From Sympetrum striolatum (lineage: Eukaryota > Arthropoda > Insecta > Odonata > Libellulidae): 64,000 nucleotides of DNA. Positions 34,567 through 46,002 of the stretch are shown piece after piece (within the stretch, counting starts at the first letter, position 1; the number at the start of each line of letters is the position of its first letter). Location: the NCBI GenBank assembly GCA_947579665.1, contig CANPUZ010000050.1, positions 620,001 through 684,000 of the forward strand, written 5' to 3'. The position numbers and the translations under genes are program-made. The notes under the pieces were generated by a model that worked only from the letters and a program-made list of their open reading frames with translations, was not told the origin of the DNA and searched no databases.

Positions 34567-35600
34567 TTACTTTCTTCATATACGAAGTATAGAGAAAGTA
34601 TTGTTTTCATGAAAAAAATTCGACTTTGAGATTTCAACGGAAATACATGTTTTGGGGTCCCTAGAACACGTTTTGACTATTTTCGGAATGATGTCTGTGT
34701 GTATGTGTGTGTGTGTGTCTGTGTGTGTGTTTGTGATAGTGGACGCTCTAACGTGAAAACTATTTGTCGTATCAATACAAAACTTCGTATATAGTACTGT
34801 GGTGTGTGCTGTCAGAGTTGATTAGTTTTTGGAGTAAATCAAATTACCGGAAGTCAAGCGTCATTCATTAAAGCTCATTTCTGGTTTTCAAAATATCTCC
34901 ATAAATATGATATATACGTGCATTATATTACTTATAAAAGTTTTAGATAATGTATTTTACTATAAATTTTGTATTTAACATATTTTTGTATCACCGGTTG
35001 ATTAGGAGTTATTCGTGAAATACCGATAAACCGGAAGTAGCTGTTATGTACTTTGTGGGCGCTCTAACTTAAAAACTATTCATTGTATCAACACCAATTT
35101 TCATATATAATACTTTGGTTAGTTTTTTTACCGCTGATTAGTTTTTGAAGTAAATCGGTTAACCGGAAGTCGAGCTTCATTCTTCAAAGCTCATTTCTGG
35201 TTTTCAAAATATCTCCATAAATATGGTATTAAGGTATATACTATTATTTATAAAATTTTTAGAAAATGATATTTAGTATAACTTTTGGTTGAAACATATT
35301 TTTGTATCACTGATTGTGTAGGAGTTATTCATGAAATACTGATAAACCGGAAGTTGCTGATTATGTACTTTGTGGGCGCTCTGGGCTCTATGGGCGAAAG
35401 GCCAATTTCATCGATTTTCATCGAGCATGTCCCGAAAAACATTATTTATAATGTTTTTTACGTCAAAGATAATAATATATATATTAATCACTCATATTCA
35501 AAGTTTAGATGGAATATAGAGTTCGAGATTACTGTCGTAGATAAATATTTTAATCTTATGTATGGAGAAAGTCATGTGCTGGCCACATCATATTTTTTAC
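34567..35600 (+). repeat. E-family iterated element, copy E5
   Basis: Begins TTACTTTCTTCATATACGAA and ends GGAGAAAGTCATGTGCTGGC with CACATCATATTTTTT. It has a (TG)n run at 34694-34732 and monomers with ACCGGAAGT, TTTGTGGGCGCTCT and TAGGAGTTATTC. This is the same subtype as E2 and E6. It is inverted relative to E6, with about 335 bp between. Confidence 0.8.
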
Positions 35601-35934
35601 TTTACGCTTTTAGAAAAAATAGGTGCTTTCAATTAAGGTATACATTATGGTGTCCAAAAAAGTTTGAAGTCATTTGTTTTTCAAACGCATACCATCTATT
35701 TTTTTCTACTTAGCTTGAGTAACTTACCTAATAAATATTATTGCGATTGGATTATGGTAACCCGTGCCGACTCGATGCCGACAATTTCGAGAAATGAAAA
35801 TTTGTACTGACAAGGGGAACACCACGTTAATGGGTAATTAACAAACGGATTCGCACGAATCTTTCAGGGCACATTCTCTGCTTCAAAATAGTGGACAGAT
35901 GTCCAGCCGTTTAACTCAATGGGCTTTTCTTTAT

Positions 35935-36804
35935 AAAAAAATCTGATGTGGCCAGCACATGACTTTCTCCATATATATAAGATGTAAATATTTATCCACG
36001 GCAGTATTTTCGAACTCTATATTCCATCTAAACATGGAAGATAAGAGATTAATTTATATCATATTATCTTTTACGTCAAAAACATTATAAATAATGTTTT
36101 CGGGACATGTTCGATGAAAAACGATGAAATGGCCTTTCGACCCACCGCCCAGAGCGCTCTCAACGTATATAATCAGCAACTTCCGGTTTATAAGTATTTC
36201 ACAAATAACTCCTACACAATCAGGGATAAAAAAATATGTTTCATACAAAAGTTATAGTAAATTATTTTTTCTAAAACTTTTATAAGTAATAGATTATACC
36301 TATTTTAAATATTTATGGAGATATTTTGAAAACCGGAAATGAGCTTTGAAGTATGAAGCTCGACTTTCGGTAAAGCGATTTACTCCAAAAACTAATCAAC
36401 TCTAACGACACCAACCAAAATACTATATATAGAATTTGGTGTCGATCCGACTAATAGTTTTCATGTTAGAGCACCCACAAAGTACATAATCAGCTACTTC
36501 CGGTTTAACAGTATTTCACGAATAACTCCTAATCAACCGGTGATACAAAAATATATTAAATACAAAAGTTATAGTAAAACACATTATCTAAAACTTTTAT
36601 AAGGTATACAATATACCTATATATCATATTTATGGAGATAGTTTGAAAACCGGAAATGAGCTTTGATGAATGAAGCTCGACTTCCGGTTTACCGATTTAC
36701 TTGAAAAACTAATCAACTCTGACAGCACACACCACAGTACTATATATGAATTTTGGTATTGATACGACTAATAGTTTTTACGTTAGAGCGCCCACTGTCA
36801 CACA

Positions 36805-36857
<53 letters not shown>

Positions 36858-36990
36858 ACAGACATCATTCCGAAAATGGCCAAAACGTGTTCTAGGGACC
36901 CCAAAACATGTATTTCCGTTGAAATCTCGAAGTCGAATTTTTTCATGAAAACAATACTTTCTCTATAATTCGTATATGGAGAAAGTAAAA
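35935..36990 (-). repeat. E-family iterated element, copy E6
   Basis: Begins AAAAAATCTGATGTGGCCAG with CACATGACTTTCTCC and ends TATATGGAGAAAGTAAAAA. A (CA)n run lies at 36800-36850. Together with E5 it forms a large inverted repeat with arms of about 1 kb. The ATTTAT..GTTTTCGGGACATGTTCGA block matches E5 and E2. Confidence 0.8.
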
Positions 36991-36994
36991 ATAG

Positions 36995-38045
36995 CAACTG
37001 AATATCGGAGTTAGGCAACCACACCACACACCTGCATTCCCATTGACTTATCTTTTTGAGATTACATTTCTTACCTTCCAAGCATTCTTTAATTTTATTC
37101 ATTCGAATACACACAGCCCGTGCAGCGGGTTGGAATTGAAAAAAGCTGGTCGAATTTTGACGATTCTAATGCGCATCCTGATTATTGAGGGGAAAAAGAG
37201 CCTAAAGATTGCACATTAAAAATCATATTAAAATAATATTAATAAAGTAATCATAACTTTGAAAATAATGCACATACATTTGGTTTGAAGTTAAGCCTGT
37301 AAAATGACTTAATTATGTTAAACGAATCTTGTATATGTAAAAATTCCTTCACATACATTGCGATAAAAAAATCAACGCAAATATGTTAATGAAAAATTAA
37401 GAATAATGTAGGCAATTCTTTGAACGAACATCTCAATTGAGGCTTTTAAGTTTGAATTTAAGATTTTAAAACAACAAAACTTGTCTACCTAAAAATGTCT
37501 TCATATACATTGAACATCAAACTTTTACATTAAAATTATCGTTCATTATGAGGTACTTTACGAAATGAAGTAATACTTTTGATGGTAAAGATGCTGAAAA
37601 GACACAGCAATGGATCAATGGTACACCACTACCAAATGCGGCAACCGATAAATTGAAACGAGAACACAAAGATCCAGGAATATGACCACAACCAATATAA
37701 TGAACAAAATCGACAAGAATTCCTTCAATAGAAAAACCATTCCTCAGAGACAGCTCTCGAATGGACCAGAGTGCGCAGCGTCCAGCAGCGTCGTCAAAGT
37801 CTGAAATCAGGGGAAAAATGTCTTAGGATGAGTTGAATTTCAGTCAGACTAAGAGATCCAATCCTAACGCAAGCGGACAAAGCAAACAGTTCTGTGGAAA
37901 AGAAAGTCATGCATGTGTAAAGGAAAAGATTAAGGGTAAGAAGCAAAGAAAGCGGACAAAGCAACAGTATAGCATTCTGTGGACAAGCAAGACCAACACA
38001 AGAATGGAAAATCAGAACAATATTGACTAGAAAGATGAGCATGCG
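36995..38045. other. No gene recognised
   Basis: AT-rich to about 37590, then a purine-rich stretch with short frames on both strands (37794-38042) lacking any recognisable domain. Confidence 0.3.
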
Positions 38046-38049
38046 ATGA

Positions 38050-38530
38050 ATGAAACTTCAAGACCAGCGCAAAAATGAATAGTTTTTCTTGATTTGTAAG
38101 CAAAATATTGCCAATTAACAGAATTTTTTCAATATTTCAACTTTTTAGGAAAATTGTAGGGCAAAAGCGACAATCTTCTTGTTTTTTTTAGAAAGACCTT
38201 GTCAAAAGCATCAAAACCAGCACAAAAATAGATGGATTTTCTCAATTTTTAAGCAAATTATGGCCAAAAAACTGAAATTTTTCCAATTTACTTAAACTTC
38301 TCTACGAGTTTTGGAAAAATGGCTGCGCAAATTGAATATCTCTTAGGTTTTGGGAAAGTTCTTTCTATAAGCTTCAAAATGAGCACTAAGTTGAATAGGT
38401 TTTCTCCATTTTTACGCAAAATACGGCCAAGAAACTGAGATTTTTCCAAACTACCTATTCCAAACCTTTTCAAATTTTTTTGGTAAACTGCTAAACAAAA
38501 GTGAATATTTATTATAATTTCAGAAAGAGA
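38050..38530. repeat. Tandem diverged ~165-170 bp repeat, three units
   Basis: Units starting near 38055, 38218 and 38385 share 'CAAAA..(A/G)GCACAAA', 'GGATTTTCTCAATTTTTA', 'GCAAAATATGGCCAA(A/G)AAACTGA' and 'ATTTTTCCAA'. Similarity between neighbours is obvious, but no element ends could be defined. Confidence 0.6.
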
Positions 38531-39230
38531 TTGCCAAGTAGGTGCTAAGTGTGTTTATTATATGATATAGTTTATTTCTTAAGTTTAAAGAGCCTTAAAT
38601 TGGTTGTGTGAGATATTCAAGTTGAAAAGAATGCCAAACTTTCATGCAAATGTTTGTGAAATTCATTTCTTTAGATAAGGTTCTCAATTAGTTTTGAATG
38701 AGTATAATAAGGAAATTATGAGTTTTGAAGTAAAAAAATTTTTAAGTTAATTTTTAAGCAATTATATATGTATGTCCCAAATGAACACAATATCTTAGTC
38801 TGAAATTACACTTTTCAAAATATATTGGTTGTAACTTCGGATGGTTCTTAGTTGGACATTTATATGTCAGGGCTTGTCTGTAGTTAATGTACTCTGTGCG
38901 CACTAAAAGCAGACTTAAAATTGCTACTTATATTTAGATATTTATATTTAAGAGCATGCACTTAATTAAGAATGTTTAGCGATACTTGGTTCAATATCTT
39001 ATTAGAGAATCTTTACTGTAAAAACTTACACAAAATCCACAAGAAAATCACAAACACCTATACATTATTTATAAATCTTATTTTGAAATATTTTTTATTC
39101 AATAGCAGCACTTTTAACCAATGTTTTTAACACTAAAAGGATGGGAGTTTCGCTCTACCTAGAAGGACATACCGATACAATGCAAATTCTCTGTAATATG
39201 TTCTAATACTAAGAAATCTCTAGAAAGTGC
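38531..39230. other. No gene recognised
   Basis: AT-rich with no coding signal. Confidence 0.35.
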
Positions 39231-39234
39231 AGCG

Positions 39235-39570
39235 TAAAGCGGTTTGTTTTGTGCAATAAATAAACACAAAAAGGCTCTCAGACGAAGGTTGGGAATCCTT
39301 GAAAGACAGGACATCGGAAGCTAGGCTACAATTGGTTGATAAACACAAGGAAACTAAATTTGCGGAAGATACAACCGGTATCATGCAATCCCCTGCTACC
39401 AATCCAATAATGAACGTAAGTTGAGAGAAAAATATGTATGCTAGCACTAATCATTTTGAAAATTCATTCTTTCCGTGAACTATATGCGACAACAGAGCAA
39501 AGAAATAGTTTAGATGAACTGGTGCTTACACCACATGCCGAAAGGCGGCTTGTGGTGCCCAGGATATTAA
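39235..39570 (+). mobile_element. CR1/jockey-like LINE tail, diverged copy
   Basis: The + strand encodes, with gaps, GWESLKDRTSEARLQLVDK and TTGIMQSPATNP, matching GWESLEDRRK...DIMRPP of the better copy at 17.0 kb. It is followed by a FFRELYATTEQRN-like end and a tail with ACACCACATGCCGAAAGGCG. Strongly decayed. Confidence 0.6.
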
Positions 39571-39579
39571 GGTAGATGT

Positions 39580-39725
39580 AGATGAAATAGATGCCAAAAT
39601 CGATTTGAGAATTAATGTTTTCTTGAAGGATAAGCGAAAGGATTAGGAAAAATAGATCTATGCACCTCCTGCCACATGCCGATAGGCAGCTTGCAGGGTT
39701 CTTTCATAGAAGTATTTTTTAACAA
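39580..39725 (+). mobile_element. Second LINE 3' tail in tandem
   Basis: Contains GCACCTCCTGCCACATGCCG and AGGCAGCTTGCAGGGTTCTT, equivalent to the tails at 4740 and 16860. It is a separate insertion directly behind the previous fragment. Confidence 0.55.
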
Positions 39726-40600
39726 AGCAAATTATTCTTTTCAAGTACAACGTTTAGTTTAATACGTAAAAAAAATTATACTATTTAGAATACTTTTTAT
39801 TTGTATGGTTTTAACAAATTTCCAATTGAAAAAGTTGACTAGAAGTAAATGAAATGGTCAACAATTAAGACCTTAATTTTGCAAAAAAATGATAATTTTA
39901 CAGCTAATCCAAGAGGTTTTTAAATGTTACATGACAGATATAGTTTTTACATACTATTAATTACCATTTTAAACTTTACATATTTTGTACTTGAAAACAA
40001 ACATTTGCTTTGCATTTGTGTTTAAAAAAATTAAAATCTATGTTTGTGACAAAATAATCAAACTTGAGGCCCATTGCGGGACACCTAAATATTTTTGAAT
40101 TCGAATAAAATTCTTTCGGGTAAACACCTGACCATAGAGACAACATTTTATCGACTTGAAATTTTGAATTTTGAAAAAAACGTTTTTCCTGATACACCCT
40201 AATCTACACCCATCGACATTAAAGTTGTGGAAATTGGTCTTGTTCATAAAGAATATACTAGACTATTGATTGTTTTTAAGTAAAATAATCCCTAAGAGAT
40301 AGCTGGATTAATTCAAAGAACGTATCTGCTTAAGAAAAAGGTGCTATTTAAGTCTTGTGGCATTTTTACTAAGAAAATCAAAATAATGAACCCTAAACTA
40401 TATACTCCAAAAGTATGAAACTCTCAGGTTAACTTTTAGTAGGCAAAAATATCAAATATATAAGTTACTGCAATTTTGGTACATGTATAAACACTTTACG
40501 TTGTTGTCTTGTTGATTTTGTACAAATTTTGACTGTAAAGATTCTCTAAGCATGCGTTAAAAAGAACATAATCAAAAGAGAGAGATTTGTACCTTAGATT
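39726..40600. other. No gene recognised
   Basis: AT-rich. Two overlapping minus-strand frames at 39976-40247 look non-coding. If the exon at 40606 is terminal, its 3' UTR would extend into this region. Confidence 0.35.
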
Positions 40601-40605
40601 CGTCT

Positions 40606-41168
40606 TTAGACAGGGACCGGCAGAATGGTGAAGTCCTGAAGGGCTGACCTCACCATCTCATACAGGGGCCTGTTCTCCTCCGAGGGCCCATGTTCAGACC
40701 CTTGGGGCCCTCCCATGGGCCCGCATAGCATCTGCAGCTTGTTGATGTAGGAGTCAAAGTTGTCACGAGCGATTTTCTCTGGGGAAGATGACATGGAGGA
40801 AGATCCTGATGACAACGAGGAATAGTGGTTCGCAGACTGTGGGTGGAGAAGATGGATGCGCCTTGGTGAAGCTGATGGTGCAGGGGATGGTGCCCTTGCT
40901 GCAGCGGCATCACTTGCTAACCGTTGTGTGTGGGGCCAAAGGAATGTGGAAGGAGGGTGTGTATTGGCAGATACGGGTGGTGGGGGACCAGGGAGGCGTT
41001 GGGGTGCAGCTGGGGGCCATTGGGGGGCTGCGGCGGAAGGCCCTGGGGCCCCACATTGCTGTTTGAGGATGGGATGTGTACATGCTCAAAGAGCGTAATC
41101 ATGTTGTTGTAGAGAGTCTCGTAGTATTTGTTGAGGTTAAGGCTGTGCTGTGCGATGGCCTGCATCCC
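40606..41168 (-). CDS. Probable terminal exon of an unrecognised coiled-coil/low-complexity protein
   Basis: The acceptor on the minus strand is CTCTCTCCCCAG with the exon opening at 41168 in phase 0: GMQAIAQHSLNLNKYYETLY and then NNMITLFEHVHIPS, followed by Pro-rich sequence to a TAG at 40914-40916. A second frame, open from about 41090 to a TAA at 40606, carries the equally protein-like IARDNFDSYINKLQMLCG and ENRPLYEMVRSALQDF ending in LPVPV. The block is GC-rich, unlike its AT-rich flanks. Either an indel or a small unrecognised intron links the two frames, or only one is used. The phase-0 start fits the 59084-59195 exon. I do not recognise the family. Confidence 0.55.
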
Positions 41169-41282
41169 CTGGGGAGAGAGGATCTATGAAATGGGACAAA
41201 GTTGCTTATAATAGAATAATACAGCCACCCTTTCCTACTAGCAGTAGCTTTTGGAACTAAAATTATCATAATTTATAAAGTA

Positions 41283-41835
41283 AGTACCACGTATGCCAGG
41301 GTATAAGTCAACCTTCGAAGCCTAAAAAAATCTCAAAATCCAGGGGTCGACTTATACGCCGAACATAAAATTTAACTCTTTACAACCGAGGGGTAAATAA
41401 GTGAAACTGCCTGCTTAACACTTGTTGTACACAAACTCACCACAATTATTTCTTACTGAAACAAATTTTTGGCAAGTCTAATTAACGTAGATCTATTTTT
41501 ATTTAACACAAATTTAATAAATATTTAGCGAATTTCTTTTTGCAAACGAAGATCAATAAGCACATCGTGGTTTGTTTTTGTTGATATAATCATTATGATT
41601 TGACTTAGCATTAGGAGTTAATGGAAGTTGTTTTAGCAGTGTCGTGATTTTATTTTACCACTATATATTACCATTATTTCTATAATTAGTTTTCAATAAC
41701 ATTGTGTCTCTGTTTCGAAACAGATTTTTATTTGTGCAGCCTGAGTGATACCAACGAAAGAAACTTGCGTAATAGTTATGCAGAGGCAAGAATTTGACAT
41801 GTCAGCTGAAAGAAACAATTCTAGCATCATGATGA
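41283..41835 (+). mobile_element. MITE, family with GTATAAGTCGACC terminal repeat, copy A
   Basis: The left end has GTATGCCAGGGTATAAGTCA and an inverted partner GGGGTCGACTTATACGCCG at 41343. The interior shares long blocks with 53372-54113, such as GGCAAGTCTAATTAACGTAG, TGACTTAGCATTAGGAG and CAGCCTGAGTGATACCAA. The right end is cut at about 41835 by a Penelope tail. The terminal layout resembles Tigger-derived MITEs (inference). Confidence 0.65.
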
Positions 41836-41945
41836 AGAAGAACAATTTGTTCTTTTTCCACAGTATTTTATTAGAAACAATAAAAGGAAACAAAAAACGA
41901 CTAGTTTAAGAGATTGATCTCCATCACCAAGTGACCAAGCAAAAA
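41836..41945 (-). mobile_element. Penelope-like element, 3' tail only
   Basis: On the minus strand it contains TTTTTGCTTGGTCACTTG and GATGGAGATCAATCTC, with TGTTTCCTTTTATTG and AATAAAATACTGTGG. This is the same 3' UTR as at 52990-53100. It joins the MITE by microhomology (CATCAT) and the C4 flank on the other side. Confidence 0.7.
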
Positions 41946-41949
41946 CTTA

Positions 41950-42009
41950 AAGCATCTATTATATATAGATGCTTCTCCGGATTCATTCATATATATAGCT
42001 ATATAGATA
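41950..42009. repeat. C-family junction module
   Basis: AGATGCTTCTCCGGATTCAT preceded by ATTATATAT and followed by ATATAGCTATATAGATA, immediately before C4. Confidence 0.8.
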
Positions 42010-43056
42010 GGATACAAATTCACAGGCTAAACCACAAGCTTCATTGACTTGAAATTTTTACGACGTATTGGCCATAACGTATAACCTCCAGAAAAATTAC
42101 GATTTTGAACCTCAGTGTCATGGGTTCGATTCCAGAGGGCCCTAAATTCCCGATTTTTCCCGTTTAAATGCATTGCTTCGATTTTCGGGAATTAAAAAAA
42201 AATACTTCCCGGATAGGTGGAGAATCAAAACTCAAGGAGCCTATATATATGGTCATGATCTATCGAAAACATAAATGAGTTTTACTAAAAATATCCTGGG
42301 TTCGATGCTAGGTCGAGGCAAAAATCGGCCGTTCAAAATGCATTGTGGCGATTTTTAAGATTTTTTTGGACCCTTTCCTGATGGCATGGAAACTTGAAAT
42401 TCGGTATGGGGTTAGAAATCATAAATATATTTCATAATCGATTTTTATATTTTCCCTGATGTTCCTTGGTTTGATCCCAGAGGGCCATTTACATTCCTCA
42501 ATGCATTTTTTATGGAGATAACGGAAACAAGTTTAAGGTACTTCCTGGCATGATATAAACTTCAAACTTTGCATAAAATAATATCCGGTCCTCACAAATC
42601 AACCTGTGCATTTACAGTTACCAATGAGTCCTGGGTTCGACACCAGGCGTCTCTACAATCAGTAGTTGATCCGAATTTTAGGAATTATTTTGAACCCTTT
42701 CCCAATGATATAGATACGTGAGATTCGGCATATAGATAGAAATCATAGATATACAGTAGAACCTCGATTTTACAAAGTTGAAGGGACCCAAAAATTTGCA
42801 CTTTGTAAAATTCGGGCTTTGTAAATTTGAGGTTTTCTTTCAAGCAATCGAAATCTCTACAATACTAATCCAGTTTCAGTAACACAGTGCATAAAGTTAA
42901 ATGGGATTGAAAGGAAGGTAATATTTCAATAAAATGAATTATACATCCAGTTTAAAGTTTAATACAGCAGAAAAAAATTCTAAACGTTTTACTTTTTAAA
43001 ATAATCATCAATTTTTTTTGTTTTTTGGAAGTTTCAATGAAATATGAGGTGATTTT

Positions 43057-45026
43057 CTATGTACCTGAAAGGTAATTATTGAATGAATCAGGTACGCCAT
43101 CAGTAAACATCTGAAAATTGTGAAGCACTTTTATAGAGTGTCTTAATTCATCCCTTGTAGGGGGGGAAGGTGCTTCTGGGTCATCTTCATAGCTTGTAGA
43201 AGAGCTATCTAAGTTCACTTCATCCTCATCTTCTTCGTCTTCATTTAATTCACTGCAGTTATGCGTTATCACATGAGAGTCACACTTGACATATGACTCA
43301 GCATGAGAGTATGCATCTGGGATGTACTGATTTAGTTGTGCCATTTCCTTACTAAGGAGGTCCTGTAGTATGGGAACCTCCACTAACTCCTCTGTCTCTA
43401 TAATTGATGTGTCACCAAAACCAGCTGATCTCCAGCAGTTGGAAATAGTCTTTGCAGTGACATTGTCCCATGCTCTGGCAATTCCTCGCACAGCATGGAG
43501 CAATGTCCATGGAGGCACATCTTGCACATCAGAGGCTTGATCTGCAACAAATGTATGCGTACTAAAGCTCTGCTTACAGAAAGCTAAACTATGCTGGTAT
43601 AAACTTGTCAAATAATTATGAGGATGAAATCGAACTAATTTCTGCTACAAATAAAAGTCACAAGCTCGTTCAGGAAGAAAACAATAGATATCACATGCAA
43701 TTCTCTGTGTGCACTATAGTAGTAGTAAGTTCGTTAAAAGCGCTTAGGTGATTTTGCCCATGTGCTCCCACCAAGATTTGAAATCAGAACTGATTCCTCA
43801 TGAGTCACGAGCGTTACCCACATGGTTCTCCAGGAGCCAATGTGCAGTATATTTGCTTCAAATGTAAAAGATTTAAAAATTAGACTACGATTATCCCTTT
43901 ATAGCATAGACCTTATTTCAAGGCCTAGGAGACTCAAATAAGTCACAGTGAATGAAACTCACAGCCATTAATTCCAAGAAACTAGCTCGTAAATATTTTA
44001 AGTCATTTCAGAACTTTACTTAAGTTAATTTGAAGCTCCCTCTTTTTTATATGCGTTCTACTATGCTGACGTTTAGCGGTGATTTTTGAGAGCTACTTAC
44101 TCGCGGGTACTTTAAACGATCTTGTCGCGTCACAAATTCTTACCTAACGTCGTCCTCCATGCTTTTTTATTACTTTCATAAACACAGGCAAATTTTTCAC
44201 GTTCTTGAAGCAACGCGGAGCTCTTCATTTTGCAATCACAACTGGTTTCAACTTTTCAGATCCATCTTGGTTACATATCAGCATTACTGTAACCCTATCC
44301 TTAGATTTTTTACCTCCGCGACATTTTTCGCCACGGGTCGTGAGGATGGAATCAGGTAAGCTTTGAAAAACAACCCTGTTTCATCCAGGTTGTATATATC
44401 TCGAGGGGAATATTTAGACACAATGTCATCGTTTATTTCATGCCACTGCTCAACGTCTTTTGTGTTGACGCTACCTTCTTCTCCACAGATTTTCATCGAA
44501 GTGATTCCGTATCTTTTCTTGAATCTATCAAGCCACCCATTTGAGGCTTTAAAGTTATCGCACTTCAGTTTAAGAGCCAAAATCTGAGCCTTCTCCTTCA
44601 GAATTGGTCCACTTACAGCCAATTTGCACGCGCGACACTTCAAAAAAAATAATACAGCTGCCTATCAAGTTGATCAAATTGCGACGATGAGACGTACTTT
44701 GTTTTTAATGATGTTGTTGCGTGACTCAAAATTTTTTCCCTTGAATTGACGATTGCTGCCAATGTAGATAAAGATATGCCATACTTCCTAGCAATTTCTG
44801 ATTTTGTCTGCCCGCGATCACGTACTTCCTTGATAATTGACCTTTTGGAGACCAAACTCAGGGACTTCCTCTTTTTCTTGGTCAGCGATGTTTTATCCAT
44901 TACTTTATTAATAGGCTCACAGGATATCACAACACAGGCCACCTCGCGCAGAGAGTGGTTCTGACTGAACGCGCACGACTTTTCCTCGCTTGGAGACCAA
45001 CATTTTTCAGGGTGTCCATCATCCAA
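43057..45026 (-). pseudogene. Tigger-type transposase, frameshifted and internally deleted
   Basis: The N-terminal part (45026-44640) has a psq/CENP-B helix-turn-helix: KRSIIKEVRDRGQTKSEIAR and YGISLSTLAAIV. The second part (44643-44284) has the CENP-B DNA-binding half (SNGWLDRFKKRYGI) and the first catalytic aspartate in NLDETGLFF. Another frame continues DGSEKLKPVVIAK and PRCFKNVKNLPVF to about 44150. Most of the DDE core is then absent. The C-terminal part (43611-43057) has TAKTISNCWRSAGF and an acidic tail. Loss of the catalytic centre makes it non-functional. Confidence 0.85.
43718..43840 (-). mobile_element. tRNA-derived SINE, copy 2, nested in Tigger
   Basis: Colinear with 9990-10118: a TAGTAGTAA tail, AAAAGCGCTTAGGTGATTTT, GTGCTCCCACC, a decayed T-arm and GGAGCC at the head. 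The flanks TGTGCACTAT (43708-43717) and TGTGCAGTAT (43841-43850) are a 10 bp target duplication with one mismatch. Confidence 0.7.
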
Positions 45027-46002
45027 CCATTATTTTTCAATCTTTTACTAGCCAGTTAAAATCTGAAATCCCTGCAGCAGCATTAAGAATTTTAAGTTGT
45101 CGCACTCCAATTTAGCAGCCAAGACCTGAGCCAAAAACTCCCCAAGTCGAAAACAAATTCTTATCATCCTCTATTCTCTCAATCTATCGTCCAAATAGAA
45201 ACCATATACTCCTGGAAACTGCTGATCTATACGATCCCACGTCGTAGATTCGCGATATTACCAGAAGGCTTGATGAACAAAGAAAGAAGAGCACGGCTAC
45301 GTCTTATAAGCTATCATTTTTCGCGAAAACTGTAATCAAATGTATCCCACGAAATTTTCACAATTTCCCATCTAAAATACATGGGCTGAGGGTCTTCCCA
45401 ACGTAGACGATCTGGATTCAGCTGCTCCTGTTTAGGGCGATCGTCATCCCATTGTATTGAGCTCAGTGCGACAAAACAATTTCAAATACTTCGTAAAACC
45501 GGGGTTCATTCACTCCTAGGGACCGGCATCTCACTTCGTAAAACATGAAATCGAGGTTTTACGTAAAACCGAGGTCATTTTACATGTACAAAGATCGGGA
45601 CCGGCGGAATGGTTCGTAAAACTGTGTCACTTCGTAAAATCGAGGTTCGTAAAAACGGGGTTCTACTGTATTTCGAATGCATGTTTCAGATTTCCAAGAT
45701 CGTCCTTGGTTCAAATCCAGAGAGCCATATACATTCGTGAAAAGTAGGACGTCGTTTCAGGCAGTTGCAGCCAATATTACTACTTCAAATTTCACACATA
45801 GTTATATATGGTGATCTTCTGTTGTGCTGTATAGTAGGTTCACCAGGAAGACCCGGGTTCGATGCCAGACGATTAAATTGAAGCGAATTTTAAGAATATT
45901 TTGTCCTTTTTTTCCTTTCCAGGAACGTCCCAATATAATGCCGATATGAAATTAGTGTGATCGATCTGCTTGCAGTATGCAAGCTACATTTTACTCGTAT
46001 AC

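Larger units (their letters stand above)
42754..45668 (-). mobile_element. Tigger (pogo-like Tc1/mariner superfamily) DNA transposon, inactive
   Basis: The terminal inverted repeats are CAGTAGAACCTCGATTTTAC at 42754 and its complement-like end CGGGGTTCTACTG at 45668, flanked by TA at 42752-42753 and 45669-45670. The length is 2,915 bp. Sub-terminal repeats of TTCGTAAAAC..CGAGGTT occur at 45480-45660. The transposase is on the minus strand and broken (see the next entry). A SINE has inserted at 43718-43840. Confidence 0.9.
42010..46000 (+). repeat. C-family element C4, split by a Tigger transposon
   Basis: Begins GGATACAAATTCACAGGCTA and ends TACATTTTACTCGTAT. Removing 42754-45668 and one TA leaves about 1,074 bp with monomers 1-6 (B-box sites near 42121, 42299, 42468, 42634, 45708 and 45857). 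The break falls between monomers 4 and 5. C4 faces C5 tail to tail with only about 2 bp between perfect arms. Confidence 0.85.

Noticed and set aside
36740..37114. 124-codon frame rich in Cys-Val and its His-Thr counterpart
   Set aside because: Produced by the (CA)n run inside E6.
40788..41112. Four Gly-rich plus-strand frames of 60-90 codons
   Set aside because: Antisense of the GC-rich, Pro-rich minus-strand exon.
44159..44587. Plus-strand frames in the Tigger region
   Set aside because: Shadows of the minus-strand transposase.
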